Positions 1 through 11,920 of a stretch of 64,000 bases of DNA are shown here, in pieces. Location: assembly GCA_905250115.1 (NCBI GenBank), contig CAJNOI010000045.1, positions 124,001-188,000 of the forward strand, read 5' to 3'. The translations under genes were made by a program, and so were the position numbers. This DNA is from Adineta steineri. Its lineage: Eukaryota; Rotifera; Eurotatoria; Adinetida; Adinetidae. The first letter of the stretch is position 1. Every line of letters begins with the position of its first letter. A model generated the notes under the pieces. The model was not told the origin of the DNA. It did not search any database and was given only the letters and a program-made list of their open reading frames with translations.

Positions 1-100
1 ATAGAATATTCATTCTGTCTAGAAAATAGTCATAATTCTAATATACGAGAGAGATATTCAATGTAGTAGTATAATTACTTCTAATAGATTAAATTTTTAG

Positions 101-3004
101 TCAGCCGATGGTATAAATCCAAGTATAAGTGAATTAGATAAATTTGAAGAAACAATCGATGGACCTGAAAGCAATATTTCAATAAATAAATCAAAAGCAT
201 CAAAAAATGATCTGCTATCATTTGCACCAGGTGATCAAGTTGAAGTATGTGAAGGTGAATTAATTAATTTACAAGGTACAATTGTTGGTATTGATGGTGA
301 TTCAATTCGAATATTACCAAAACATGAAGCATTAAAAGATGAAATACCATTTAAAGCAAATGAATTAAGAAAATATTTTTCTGTTGGTAATCATGTTAAA
401 GTTTTAAATGGACGATATGAAGGTGAAACTGGAATGATCGTTGGTATTGATGGAATTAAAGCTATTGTTTTAAGTGATGGTACTAAAGATGAAATGCCTG
501 TTAGAACATCGGATCTTCAAATATGTAAAGAAACAGCAACTGGTGTTGATTCATCTGGACAATTTCAATTAAAAGATTTAGTTAATATTTCGTATGTTTA
601 TTTATTTATTTAGATTTAGAGAATAAATTTTATTTTATTTTTTTAGTGCAGATAAAGTTGGTGTTATTGTTCGAATTGAAAAAGAACGTTTACATGTATT
701 AACTATGGATGGAAAGACTCAAGTTGTTCCAATACAATCAGTAACAAAAAGAAAAATTAATAGAAATGCAACTGCACTTGATTCACAAAATAATAATTTA
801 AATTCTGGAGATATTGTCAATGTTGTTGATGGACCAAATTCAGTAAAATATTGTTTATAATAGATTTATTCATTTTCTTTTCTTTTAAAGAATCGTCAAG
901 GACAAATTAAACATCTTTATCGTCATTTTGTTTTTATATTTTGTCGAACATTAACTGAAAATAGTGGTATATTTGTAGCAAAAGCAAGAAATCTATTATT
1001 AGCTGGTGGAACATCAAGAATTTCATCATCACCATCAATGCCAGTTAATGCTCCTTATATGTCACCGAGAACTATGGGAACACCATCACCACATACATCA
1101 ACATCATCAGCTGGTGGAGGTAGTGGTGGTTCTTCATCAATACATTCTAATAGTCCATCAGCTGGTTCTCGAACACCAAATTCAGGTGGAGGTGGAGCAA
1201 TGAAAGCACCGTTTTCCGCAGTTAATAATATTCGTCGTGATACGGCTTTAATTGGACAAACTGTTCGAATATCTCAAGGACCATATAAAGGTTATGTTGG
1301 TATTGTTAAAGATGCAACTGAATCAACATGTAAAATTGAACTTCATGCAAAATGTCAAACAATTACGGTTGATAGAAATCGTATTGTATCAACAACGTAT
1401 GTTTTTATTCTAAAATATTACCGAATAGAAATATTGATGCATTCATTTAAACTTAGTCATAGATTTTTTTACAGTAAAAAAGATATTCTATTTGTTTCAA
1501 GAGTTTGTTAGAATCTCTTTTTCCGAATTTCTAGCATAAAATCAAAATCTCATTGTTAGTTTCAATAAACGAATTACTATAATAAATTTTGATTTATATA
1601 TTTAGAAATGTTCCACGTCAACCAGGTGAAATGTCTCATTATTTTACAACACCACTTCATGGTTCACAAACACCATCATATGCTGCTTTTGGTTCACGTA
1701 CACCTATGATTGGAAATCAAACACCAATGCATGATGGTTCACGAACACCCCATTATGGAAATATGGTTTGTCTATAAAAAAAATAAAACAAAAGGAAAAA
1801 TTTCATTTATTTAGACACCTCGTCATGATGGTTCAATGACTCCACATGCTCATGGCGGTGCATCAGCATGGGATCCAACGTATGCAACAACACCTCGGTT
1901 AGTTTATCTATTTATTTATTTATTTGTTTATATCTATTATTTAATATAGAGTTGATTATGATGATGATGATGGTCCATCACCATTTGCAACATTAAATCC
2001 AACTACACCATCCTATAGTCATTTAACTGATTCATTATCAAGTGGTCTTGGAAATTCGAATTCAAACAATTCTTCATCAATTAATAATTCTTCATCATCA
2101 ACAACGTTAGGTGTTAGTTCATTACTTAATTCAAGTGGTGGACCAACAAGTGTATCTTCAAATATTTCAGCTGGTGCTTATTCGCCATATTCAAATCATC
2201 CAACACCATCACCAGCTATGCAAATGGATTATCAACGTAATTTAAATTTAAATTTTTTAATAATAAATATATATTTTTGTATATTTAAAATAGCATATAG
2301 TTCTCATATTCCTACACCGGGAGCATCAGGTGGCGGTTTTTCTTCATCATCAAATAATAATGGTCCACCTGATCAATCTCCAGCTGGAAATTATGCTTAT
2401 TCTCCGTCAATAAATATAACACCTGTGACACCAAGTGCACAATATGCACCAATGTCAACATCACTTGGTTTGTATATTTTTTAATATTTTTTTAATTGAT
2501 TAAATATATAAATAAATAGATTTTGATTCCATCTCAAATAATGATTGGCATGTTGAAGGTTTATATGTTCGAATAAAAATAGCTATTGAAGATGAATCAA
2601 TTCATGTTGGAATGATCGGAATTATTCAGAGTATATCTGTAAGTATTTATTAGTATTATTAATAATCTGAAAAAATATAAAATAAATCAAATTTTATCTT
2701 TAGAATGGTGTTTGTACTGTACATTTTCCTCAGCAAGATCGTCGTGCTGTTGTTCCACTTCATCATATGGAACCAGTAACACCGCTACAAAACGATAAGG
2801 TTAGTTTGATATTTTATTATTGATATATCTCGTTTTGTTGTTGTTGTTGTTTTATAGATTTATGTTATTGGTGGAGATAATAAAGGTGCCTCAGGCGACT
2901 TATTATCAGTTGATAATCAAGATGGAGTTGTTCGACTACACGATAATATTTCAGATGATGGTATATCGTTAATAAATCTGAAATATTTGTGCAAATGTAC
3001 TTGA
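101..3004 (+). CDS. SUPT5H: Transcription elongation factor SPT5, C-terminal part (5' end outside window)
   Basis: SPT5 pairs with SPT4 to form DSIF, which clamps RNA polymerase II and controls pausing and elongation in the nucleus. Ten exons can be read in phase: 101-591, 647-842, 891-1396, 1606-1765, 1815-1897, 1950-2236, 2294-2467, 2520-2638, 2704-2799 and 2858-3004. In order they give KOW modules ([22 protein letters not shown]), the linker ending [13 protein letters not shown], a KOW module with [15 protein letters not shown], and a C-terminal repeat region rich in GSxTP units (GSQTP, GSRTP, GNQTP, GSMTP), which are P-TEFb-type phosphorylation sites. A final KOW pair ([24 protein letters not shown]) ends the protein. 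The NGN domain and the start lie upstream of the window. A Ser/Asn/Gly-rich insert sits between the KOW modules. Exon edges are my reading of GT/AG sites. Confidence 0.93.
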
Positions 3005-3592
3005 TTCTCAGTTTATTTTTTTTTGTTGTGTCGTCTTCTCGTTTTTTTCTTTTTCCTCTTATTGCTTAAAAATATTCATCTAAAGGCAACAATAAAATTT
3101 GATTAGAATACTAATCTTTTATTATTCTAAATCAGATTGTATTATAACGACCATCTACTATTGAAAAGAACATATTTACTTTTTTTTTTGTATTCTTTCT
3201 TTTTCAATTGAGATAAGTTAAGTGTATGTGACTTATTATTCATCAGACAATAAATTTAAATTTAGCAAAAATACTCTTTAATTCAAAATATTCTGTTGTA
3301 AAAGATTGGGGAAGTAGCCATTGGCTGAATGACTTTTCGTCGAATGAAGTGTTCGTTGGAGATTTTTCGTTGAAGGCTATTTTGTCGAAAAATCTTCGAC
3401 GAAAAGTTATTCGACCAGTGGCGCCTTACCTTAAAGATTGTTGTGCCAATCCAAACGATGGCCTGTGTACGAAAGTGCCACATTATACACAGGCCATCGT
3501 TTGGATTGACACAATTCTAATGCGAACATTGTTGAATATTGCTTATACTATAATATCATTTTAGGTATATACTATTTAGTTTTGGAAAATTT
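3005..3592. other. Intergenic region between SPT5 and EEP gene
   Basis: The SPT5 3' flank is AT-rich with T-runs. The second half holds a patch rich in TTCGnCGAA-like words (about 3335-3420), followed by a strong hairpin that is listed separately. No credible gene was seen. Confidence 0.6.
3441..3514. repeat. Near-perfect hairpin, 29-bp arms, 16-nt loop
   Basis: Arm 3441-3469 is the reverse complement of 3486-3514 with one mismatch. The arms read from TTGTGCCAATCC to GGCCTGTGTA. The hairpin is preceded by several TTCGnCGAA-like words (3335-3420), a combination seen again in the composite palindrome near 52 kb. It is probably a remnant of a small non-autonomous or foldback element. No target duplication was identified. 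Confidence 0.8.
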
Positions 3593-4447
3593 ATGATGAA
3601 TAATCTATCAGTTTGTACATTTAATGTTCTTGCTCCATGTTATAAACGTTTATCATCTGAACGTGATCGTGAGAGTGCTTATAAATCTCAATGGCAAACA
3701 CGTCATTTATCAATAATAGCATTACTTCAATCACTTCAAATTAATTTAATTTGTTTACAAGAATTTTGGTTAGATGAACCATCATTTATTGATTTATATG
3801 AATCTAAACTTTCATCAAAATATTCTTTTCATTACGTTCGACGCACACAAAATCTTGATGATGGTTTAGCAATACTTGTTGATAAAAGTCAATTTAAAGT
3901 TGTTGAAAAATGTGAACTTCTTTTACATGATATTGGTAATCGTGTTGGTCTTTTACTTAATCTTGAACATAATGGACAACGTTTATTAATAGTAAATATT
4001 CATTTAACATTTCCACATAATTCATTTGATCGTCGTTTGAGATTATCACAAATAAAAAAATTTCTTGAATTAATCCATGAATATCAAGTAAAACATAATC
4101 TTTTAAATAATTGTTCAATTATTCTTTGTGGAGATTTTAATTCATCATGGGAAAATGATCCTGTATATCAACTAGTGTTAGAACAACAATTACAATCATC
4201 TTATTTTATAGTTCATAAAAAAGAACCAGGAGTAACTCATTTAACACATCGAGATGAACAATTAGGTGTTGATTTTATTTTTTATCAATCAACTATTTTT
4301 CAACCTATTTCAAGTGAATTAATTCCACGTGGTTGTGATACACATTCATGGAATGATGAAAGTAAATGGAATTTAAGTGATCATCGTGCAATTCTTACTA
4401 CATTCCAATTTAAAAATGATAAACAACAAACAAAAAATGATTTATAA
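3593..4447 (+). CDS. Endonuclease/exonuclease/phosphatase-fold (EEP) hydrolase, intronless
   Basis: This is a 284-residue metal-dependent phosphohydrolase of the EEP/DNase I superfamily, the fold of CCR4/nocturnin nucleases and neutral sphingomyelinases. Visible motifs are FNVLAPCYKRL near the N terminus, metal-binding Glu in LICLQEFW, the conserved Asn/His pair in IVNIHLTFPHN, the catalytic Asp/Asn in LCGDFNSS, GVDFIF, and the terminal catalytic His in LSDHRAIL. The wording LICLQEFW ... ILCGDFN resembles the plant/algal At1g02270 group more than animal nocturnin (from memory of that family). There is no signal peptide or TM segment. Unlike its neighbours it has no intron. Two adjacent ATGs (3593 and 3596) could start it. 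The substrate cannot be told from sequence. Confidence 0.85.
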   Translation: MMNNLSVCTFNVLAPCYKRLSSERDRESAYKSQWQTRHLSIIALLQSLQINLICLQEFWLDEPSFIDLYESKLSSKYSFHYVRRTQNLDDGLAILVDKSQFKVVEKCELLLHDIGNRVGLLLNLEHNGQRLLIVNIHLTFPHNSFDRRLRLSQIKKFLELIHEYQVKHNLLNNCSIILCGDFNSSWENDPVYQLVLEQQLQSSYFIVHKKEPGVTHLTHRDEQLGVDFIFYQSTIFQPISSELIPRGCDTHSWNDESKWNLSDHRAILTTFQFKNDKQQTKNDL

Positions 4448-4970
4448 ATTTATTTTCTACTTAATATGAAAATATTTATATGTATGTTTTGTTGGTTTTA
4501 CTTCTTAAATATGGAAAATAACACTTTATTAAAAAAAATTTATTTTGATTTGTATAAACTTTTTAAAAGTTGTCAAATCTTATTAATCTCGATTTTGTTG
4601 TTATCGTAATAAATGAAAACTAGTGAATATAAATTTTGAAAAGATCAACTCTCTTGTTTTATGATAAAACCAAGAAATTCAATTTAGATCTAATTACTTA
4701 TTTAATTCAGATAGATACACCTTGAAATTTATCGACTAAAAATGATTGCTTATCAGAAAACTACATTTAGAATATTGACATCAATTGTTGTTTAAAATGA
4801 ACTTTTTTTATTTCTTTGCAAGTACAGAGAATGATCAATTCTGTTTTAACAAGAACTGTAAAATATTATATGATTAAATTTCAAAATACTGAAATATTTG
4901 TTATCAGTTCTAACACATAAAGATAAAATAACATATAATTTATTTAATTTAATTTTAAAACAAGTTAATA
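4448..4970. other. Convergent intergenic spacer
   Basis: AT-rich spacer between two genes that converge here. It contains likely polyadenylation words (AATAAA-like) for both strands. Nothing else was seen. Confidence 0.5.
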
Positions 4971-6555
4971 CTAATTCCATTTTATGGTTTGTAAATCAGA
5001 TTGATTATTTTTTCTATTGAATGATTGATTAATATCAACAGATGTAAAGCATAACAATCGTGCTGCTTTCATCATTAATTGTTGATGTTGCATCTGAATT
5101 CGTGTTCGATTTTCCCAAAGTTTTTCAAATAATATTCGTTCTTGTTCATTTGGTTCACATAATGAAATAGTTGAATTTACTTCTTCTTCATCATGTTGTG
5201 ATTGTTGCTGTGTTGATGACGATGGTGGTTGTTCAATAGATAATTTTTCTTTTGAAACTTCTTCTTTCTTTACAAGAGCAGAACTATTATTATTATTCAA
5301 TTTATTTTCTCGATCTTGAGAAGAATTAAAATCTTGTATAGAAATTAATGATAAACCATTGCCCATATCTTTTGTTATTTGTTTATATGCATTATCTATA
5401 GAAATAAACATAAAAAAAAAAACAAATAAATATATATAAAATATACTCATTGAATAGATAAATATATTATTTAATTCAATTGAATACACATTTGTTGGTA
5501 AAGAATTGAAATCAATATAAATTTGCATTGGAATATCAGATTTACGAAGCTAAATAAAAAGAAATTAATACGAAAAAAAATGATTGAAAAATTTTTACAA
5601 TTTTTTGCAAACTATTTCCAAATTGATAATGATCGTTCTCATGATGATATTGTCGTTTTCCTAATGTAACTGAACATTTCAATGTTTGAAATTGATATCG
5701 ATATAATAATCGATGAGATAGTGATGGATATTGATCAGTTCGACGAAGGTAAGTTTTAAACCATCGAATTAATATGTGTGAAAAATCAATCTAAATTAAA
5801 CATTTTGTTCATTTTTAAAATAGAAAAAATAACGAAGAAAATTTTAAACAAACCACGATATAAGCTGATTTAACTTCGTTAAATGATTGTTGTAATAAAT
5901 CAAGTGCAGTAAGAATTTCATATCGAACTAATGGATGACTTACATTGAGTGAAATAACAACATTTCCTTAATAAATAAAACTAGAAATAATATACAATGA
6001 AATAGTATTTAAATCGATTACCTTGAATTGATGGTTGTTTTGTAAAACGTTTACAATATTTAAGTTTACATACAATAAGCCATTCTTTTGCATTAGTTAA
6101 TGGAGCTACAAGTGCTTGAAGTGCAGCCCCAGATGTAATTAACAAATGTCTAATAATATAACAGAAAAGAGAATTCGATTTTGGTTTACACAAATTTGTT
6201 TTGTAAAAACTAACCTAGAAAATTGATTATTTGATTTTTGAAATATTCCAAGTCTTTTTCGATCCATATCATCAGCAAATACAATTACATCTTTAGGTAT
6301 AATTAATTCTTTTTGTTTTGTTTCTTCTTGAGAAATATGATTATCATTGAATATTGCTTTTTGTTTTAATAAAATAATACCTGCTTTTGTATCTTTAAAT
6401 TTCAATCCATTTGATCCTTGATCATTTTTAAGTAATTTTTCTGATGATAAATTTTCATTTTTAATCTGTTTAAATTGAAGTCTTTTGGAAAGTAATGATG
6501 GTTGACGAAGAAAATCAGATAGTTCAATAAGTTTCAATGGCAATTCTTCTTCCAT
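4971..6555 (-). CDS. Unrecognised six-exon protein, probably nuclear or cytosolic
   Basis: I do not recognise the family. Six exons join in phase on the minus strand. Exon 1 is 6555-6215. Later exons begin near 6152, 5968, 5792, 5549 and 5395, and the stop is at 4971. Exon 1 (MEEELPLKLIEL...) is charged and includes KDVIVFADDMDRKR. The most conserved-looking stretch lies across exons 2-4: ITSGAALQALVAPLTNAKEW, then VVISLNVSHPLVRYEILTAL and DFSHILIRWFKTYLRR. The tail is Gln/Ser/Glu-rich low complexity ending in a helix rich in Gln and Arg. The run of hydrophobic residues near 5400-5455 lies inside an intron, so it is not a membrane segment. There is no signal peptide. The gene is convergent with the EEP gene. 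Confidence 0.7.
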
Positions 6556-8390
6556 TATTCGATTAGTTTTTCATAGAAATGAAAGATAGGTCAACGATGA
6601 AAATCGTTCGTGCATGAACATTTATTCAAGGAAAAAAGAAAGAAAAAGATACACATGATGCAAGAGAAATTATACAAACCATCATCGATAAATATCGATA
6701 TGCATATATTTATATTCACCTTCAAAATAAAACCAAAAGAATAATTACAGATTGAACTATATGATAATAACACGCATGTTCTTTGTTCATAGAGAGTAAG
6801 TCAATAGTCGGCTTTTTTAACAAGGAAATATTTTATATACTTATGTAATTATCGAAATAAAAATCATACGAAAGAAATTATATGTAACATCCGATTTTTA
6901 TGTCAATACAATTGTTAGATCAGATGATAAATCTCTACAAAGGTAAAATACGTATGGTAACAGTACTAATCAAAAACGAGACACTCTTAGTAATGACTGA
7001 AGATATATCTATTGATTAGTCTTTCTAATCTCAATGATTTTATCTCGATACATAGACATCGAATTAGTCAATCTCATCGAGTTTAACGTATAATTACAAA
7101 TGTAATATATTTATATATCATAAATCAAATTATAATATAAATATTTTGAATTTATTTTAAGAATCATATGAAATATCTATTCAAAGTTTTATTCATTAAT
7201 CACTTTTATATAGTAAATATTAAAAACCGATCAGATAAAAATCTAAACGAAAAGAGATGCAATAAGCGATACTATTTTCGAAACCTCTTGATTTAAGAAT
7301 TCATCATTTATTTCATCCATCAAATTGTTCGTTACATGATGCAAGATTTGACAAATATAGTAAATGTGTCATTGTTTCTGTTGAATAATTACGTAAGTTT
7401 GTTATCATAAATGAAATATTTTACGGTGCACACGTGCAATTACACTTTCGATACTAACTATTTTATAAATTTATAAACAGTATGATCAGCATTTTTAGTC
7501 AACTCGATGTATTCGTCAAAATTTCTATTATATTTTAACTCAATTTATAAGAATTCGCAAACGAATCTAAATGTGTGAATAATTCTGATTGCATTAGATT
7601 TTATATGATTTCAGGTTAAAGTCAGTTTTAAGTGAAAAAAATTAGAATAACTTTATGATGTGCTTTCGTTGGAACTCGAGTTGAAAAGTCGAATTTTTTA
7701 AATGACCAAATACCAGATCAATTTTTGATGCTTATTTATAGAAAGATGAATTTTTATTTGAAGATTCTAAAACTATGATCGTTAAAAGAATTTTTCCAGT
7801 AAAGATCGATTTATCTTCCATCAATGATTGCAGTGAAACAATTCTTTTTTTCTAGAGTCAAACTTCTGTCCTATTAAATGAAGCCATTAAATATACATTC
7901 ATATATACTTATATAATAAATACTATTCTTTGAATAGTCTACTGTATTATGTTACCTTGGAGTATAATTTCATATATACATTCTGTTTCTTTTGTATGTT
8001 ACAAAAAAGTAACATAAAACAACAAATGTACGAATTCTATGTCGTATGTTCATCAACCTTGAGACATATTTAACAAGCGATAAATATTTCTCCAATAAAT
8101 CAAATCTTTTTTTGTTGTATATGAAAGACATTTGTTTTGTTTTGTTTTTATAACATTGTATGTTAAGTACAACAATGTGAACAATTTATCGATGCGATTC
8201 TATTTGCTTTGTAAAGATAAAATGAAAGAAAAGTAAAAGATAATACAAAATTTTTAATTTTTAAACTGAAAAAATTTCAGAAAATATCGATGAATTGATA
8301 AAATCAAGTTCATCATAGAAAAATTTGTTACAAAATTTTATTTTTCTAATTTATTCTGTTTGCTCCCCAAGGACTATTACCCGGTTGCAG
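6556..8390. other. Gene-free AT-rich region
   Basis: About 1.8 kb upstream of one minus-strand gene and downstream of another. Only short spurious frames are present on either strand. No RNA gene, repeat array or conserved protein fragment was seen. Confidence 0.5.
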
Positions 8391-9252
8391 TTAACGTGGA
8401 TATGCTGGTTGATATTGTTGTGGAGGAGCATAATAAGCTGGTTGAACAGGTGGTGGAGGAGCATAATAAGCTGGCTGAACAGGTGGTGGAGGAGCATAAT
8501 AAGCTGGCTGAGGTGGAACCATGTAGCCTTGTTGAGATGGGTGTGGTGGTGGACGACTCATATAAATTTGTGCAGGAGTAATTGGCGGTCCTAATGGCGT
8601 ATTATTATTTCTTGGTACATTAGGTCCTACTTGGTGATGTTTTTTAATTTTTCTTAAACATTCGAAATAAATAACTAAATAAATAACTCCAATTATAAAG
8701 CATAAACCAGCAAGACCTAATTGTATTGCTTCACAAAGAACTTTAACTTGACTTTCAGTATATGATGTAAATGGACCCCAACTATTAAATGTTTGAAAAA
8801 ATGATTGTCGAAAATTATAACTAAATATTGTGGTTGATACAGCATTGTCAGCACATGATGGTGTTAATATACATGTGGTAGGTCGAATAAGAAAAACAAT
8901 ATCAAATGAAATTAATGCAGCGCAAGCTATAAAAAGAAGCATTGTAATTAGAGCAGCACGAAATGCAGATGCAGGTCCAGGTAAACATAGCCCTAAATAA
9001 TAAATAAATTTATTTCGAAAAGTAATTTATAAGAATTTATTTACCAGTAACAAACAATGCTATTACGTGAATTAATGCAACTAATCCACACCATCCACCA
9101 GCAAATACATTTGTTGTCCAAAAATTAGCTGCTACACTACAAAGTTCTGTTAGAAAAAACATAATAACAGCTAAGAGTTCAAGAATAGCTATAAATGTTA
9201 TAAAACATCTTGGCCATATGAGAAGAAACGTGGTCTTATTTGGATTTAACAT
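8391..9252 (-). CDS. Four-TM (MARVEL/tetraspan-like) membrane protein with Pro/Tyr repeat tail
   Basis: Two exons, 9252-9045 and 8992-8391, join in phase (FVTG followed by LCLPGPAS). Four hydrophobic segments are visible: IWPRCFITFIAILELLAVIM, FAGGWCGLVALIHVIALFV, LITMLLFIACAALISFDIVF and LGLAGLCFIIGVIYLVIYF. The third and fourth are separated by a loop containing two Cys. The cytosolic tail has a proline-rich repeat, PAYYAPPPPVQ, about two and a half copies, followed by PAYYAPPQQYQPAYPR. PPPxY-like and PPxY-like words suggest binding to WW or SH3 partners (inference). The layout resembles MARVEL or LITAF-adjacent vesicle proteins, but no family is certain. The repeats are encoded by near-identical DNA, so repeat number may vary between alleles. 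Confidence 0.8.
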
Positions 9253-10137
9253 AATACACTTTGCTATAAAATGTTTACACGAGAATAAAAACGACTGTTC
9301 CTTTTATTGTCGATAAGAATTAAACTGCTGCCGTGTAAACGTTGAAACAGTTTCGTTTTCTTTTTCTATTCAAAATTTTCTCTTTTATGCACGTTTTTTT
9401 CTTCTTACGCCTACATTGTTTGTTTTATTAGTGTTAAATGTTAAAAGTAGAAAAATTTTCATAGTTGATGTCATGAAGAAAAAAAAAATCGAAAGTACGA
9501 ATAAACAGACGAAATAAACTAATCTTAAAATGCTTCTCACTTGCTACTAAGAAGAAAATAAAAATTGAGCTTTATTAAAATATGTTACTGAGAGCATGAT
9601 GTTTTTTCAACAATAGTTTGTTGGAATAATACAAATTAAAGTGTTCGATTATGAAATATTTTTTTGAAATTAGAACATGAAGCATTCAATTATTTCAGAT
9701 ATGTAAAAAATAAAGAACACATTTTTAGACACTATTTTATGCAAAGAATGAAAGTGGGTAAGTATGTTTTCTGTCCTGTTGATATTTTATATTGGAATCA
9801 AACGAAGAACCATGATTAATAGTGTTGCAAAGATTTATTTCTATTTCTATTCTTGCAGAGTGATTCATAAAATGTTTACTATGTGTCAATTGAAACTTCT
9901 CTACCAATAAATGTAAACATAATTGTCATATTTTTCTGTTGTTCTAATAGCTGAAAGAATTATATGTAAAGTTTTTTAAAAAAATAAGGGTTTTGTTTTC
10001 TTTCGCCATATTTTATTTTATTTTTTTCTATGTGAGTTATATGAATAATATCCATCAAATGAAATCATGTTAGTTCAGTTAAAAAATAGAATTCAATAAA
10101 AAATAAAATACGCAGAAAGAAAAAATCATCTGTCATT
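9253..10137. other. Intergenic region between two minus-strand genes
   Basis: AT-rich, with homopolymer A and T runs. It contains the promoter side of the four-TM gene and the 3' flank of the UCHL3 gene. No gene was seen. Confidence 0.5.
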
Positions 10138-11187
10138 TTATTCTATTTTTGTTAAAGCCATCATTGAAAAACGAATATCTCCGCCAGCATTGTCAATTAA
10201 TTTCATTATTATATCTTTGGTGCTCTAAAAAGAAATAGAAAGATTATTTTTAATTGATAAGATTTAATCGACTCAATGTCACTTACTCGTAATAAATCAA
10301 GTGTTTGTCCTTGTTCTCCTTTAGCTTTATGTTTAATTGGATGTGGATGTCGACCATCTAATTCATAAAGTTCGTTATTAACATTAACGAAACATACAAA
10401 ATGTAAATTGACATGTTCTTCTCTATCGATAACCTAAAGTTATAAATAGAATTATTCTTTTTCTTTTGAATTATTTATAAAAAAAGACGCACTTCAGATT
10501 CTCCTTCTTCAGCAATAGTATCATTGGCGGTGGCCATATCCATTGCATGTTTTAAATGTTCAGCTCGTTGTTCAGGTGTCATTAATTTTGTTGTTTCTAA
10601 AAATTGAGCCAATGGTTTATGTGCTAAGAGCAAAACATTTTAAATGAAATATTTTTTCTTATGAAAAATTTATACAATCAAGTTGAAATTTTTCAAGATT
10701 ATTTGCAATTGAATGAATAACAGCAATGGATCCACATGCATTTCCAATAGTTTGTTTTAAAAAATAAATTGCTTGAGAATAATCCGGAGGTGTATGAGCT
10801 GCTTCTTCGAATTCTTTTTGACGACGATCTTCATGCTAAATTTATTTACAAACAAAAAAATATATTTAAGAAATGAATTAATTTCGATTATTTTACTGCG
10901 TCTGTTATTGGAAATATTAAAAGTACAGCTATAACAGGTTGTGGAATGAAAGCAAGAAGTTCTTCATCAAAACCAATGATTTCAACAAATTCATAATCAT
11001 CATTCTTTACACCTAAATTTTTTATATATTTATTTAAAACCTAAAATGAAATTCATAAAGAAATAGAATTAATAAAATAGAATTTAATTACTTCTGGATT
11101 TCCTTCTAAAGGCATCCAACGAGGTTTTGGTTGATTTAGTTCACCAGCAGTAGCTGCGGCAACACTAATCTCGGCACTTGTAGTCAT
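10138..11187 (-). CDS. UCHL3: Ubiquitin C-terminal hydrolase L3-type cysteine protease
   Basis: Cytosolic deubiquitinase of peptidase family C12, which releases ubiquitin or NEDD8 from small C-terminal adducts. Six short-intron exons run from ATG at 11187 to TAA at 10138. The first exon is 11187-11092 and the second starts at 11040. The catalytic set is complete: oxyanion Gln and nucleophile Cys in KQTIGNACG, His in VNLHFVCF, and Asp in YELDGRHP. The N terminus RWMPLEGNPEV and the segment AVLLIFPITDA match the animal UCHL3 pattern. The length (about 230 residues) is typical of UCHL1/L3, with no extra domain, which argues against UCHL5 or BAP1. It is divergent from the rhamnosidase gene, with about 730 bp between the two starts. 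Confidence 0.93.
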
Positions 11188-11920
11188 TTGGAAAAATAAT
11201 ACTAATAAAAGGATTGAAACCAAAAAAGATATGATATGATTACGAACAATAGATGAAAGAATAAGAAGGCGTAAGAGGATGATTTCAATGTATTCATTGA
11301 CTGTTTAAAATAATCCAATAAGAAATAGAATTAATATACATGAAAAAAAAGTTTTTATCAAGATAGTTTTTAGATTTTCTAAATTTTCAATCAAATAAAA
11401 CTAAAAATCAACTAATAATAGATCTAGTAGATGTCACTAGATACAGATATCCAATAAAATTTCCTTGTTAATGAATTGAATGGAGTAATTGTGAGTATGC
11501 GCTAAATTAAATTACTTAAAAAACAATTATGAGATATATATATATTATTCGCATGAAAAGTTTCGAACTATGAACTATGTTAACGTTACATTAGATATGA
11601 ATGCATAGAAAATTGATGACATGTGTTAATCTTGTAAAAAATACTTTGATATAAATATTCTCTTATCAATTATGTTGATAATAACTTTTAATGAATAATG
11701 TTCTAATAAATAAATATTTATTTTTAGTAACACAAGGTTTTTAAAAATATGTTTACTAATTTTATCTTTCTTTTACTTTAATATTATCTATATTTAGTAC
11801 AAGCAAACATAAAAAAAAGTATAACGATAACAAACAAGTTTATAGACATTTAAAACAACAATAAAAAAACGTTAAAGACATATCATTTCTGTATCTTATT
11901 TGAAAATATAAGACACAACT
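11188..11920. other. Divergent promoter region
   Basis: About 730 bp between the diverging UCHL3 and rhamnosidase genes, very AT-rich, with TATA-like stretches near 11530-11550. No recognisable operator or RNA gene was seen. Confidence 0.5.

Noticed and set aside
5400-5470. TM segment in the unrecognised minus-strand gene
   Set aside because: The hydrophobic run lies between a clear donor and acceptor and is removed by splicing.
8325-8594. Plus-strand frames over the Pro/Tyr repeats
   Set aside because: They are shadows of the minus-strand PAYYAPPPPVQ repeats, and the minus frame has TM segments and a matching spliced 5' exon.
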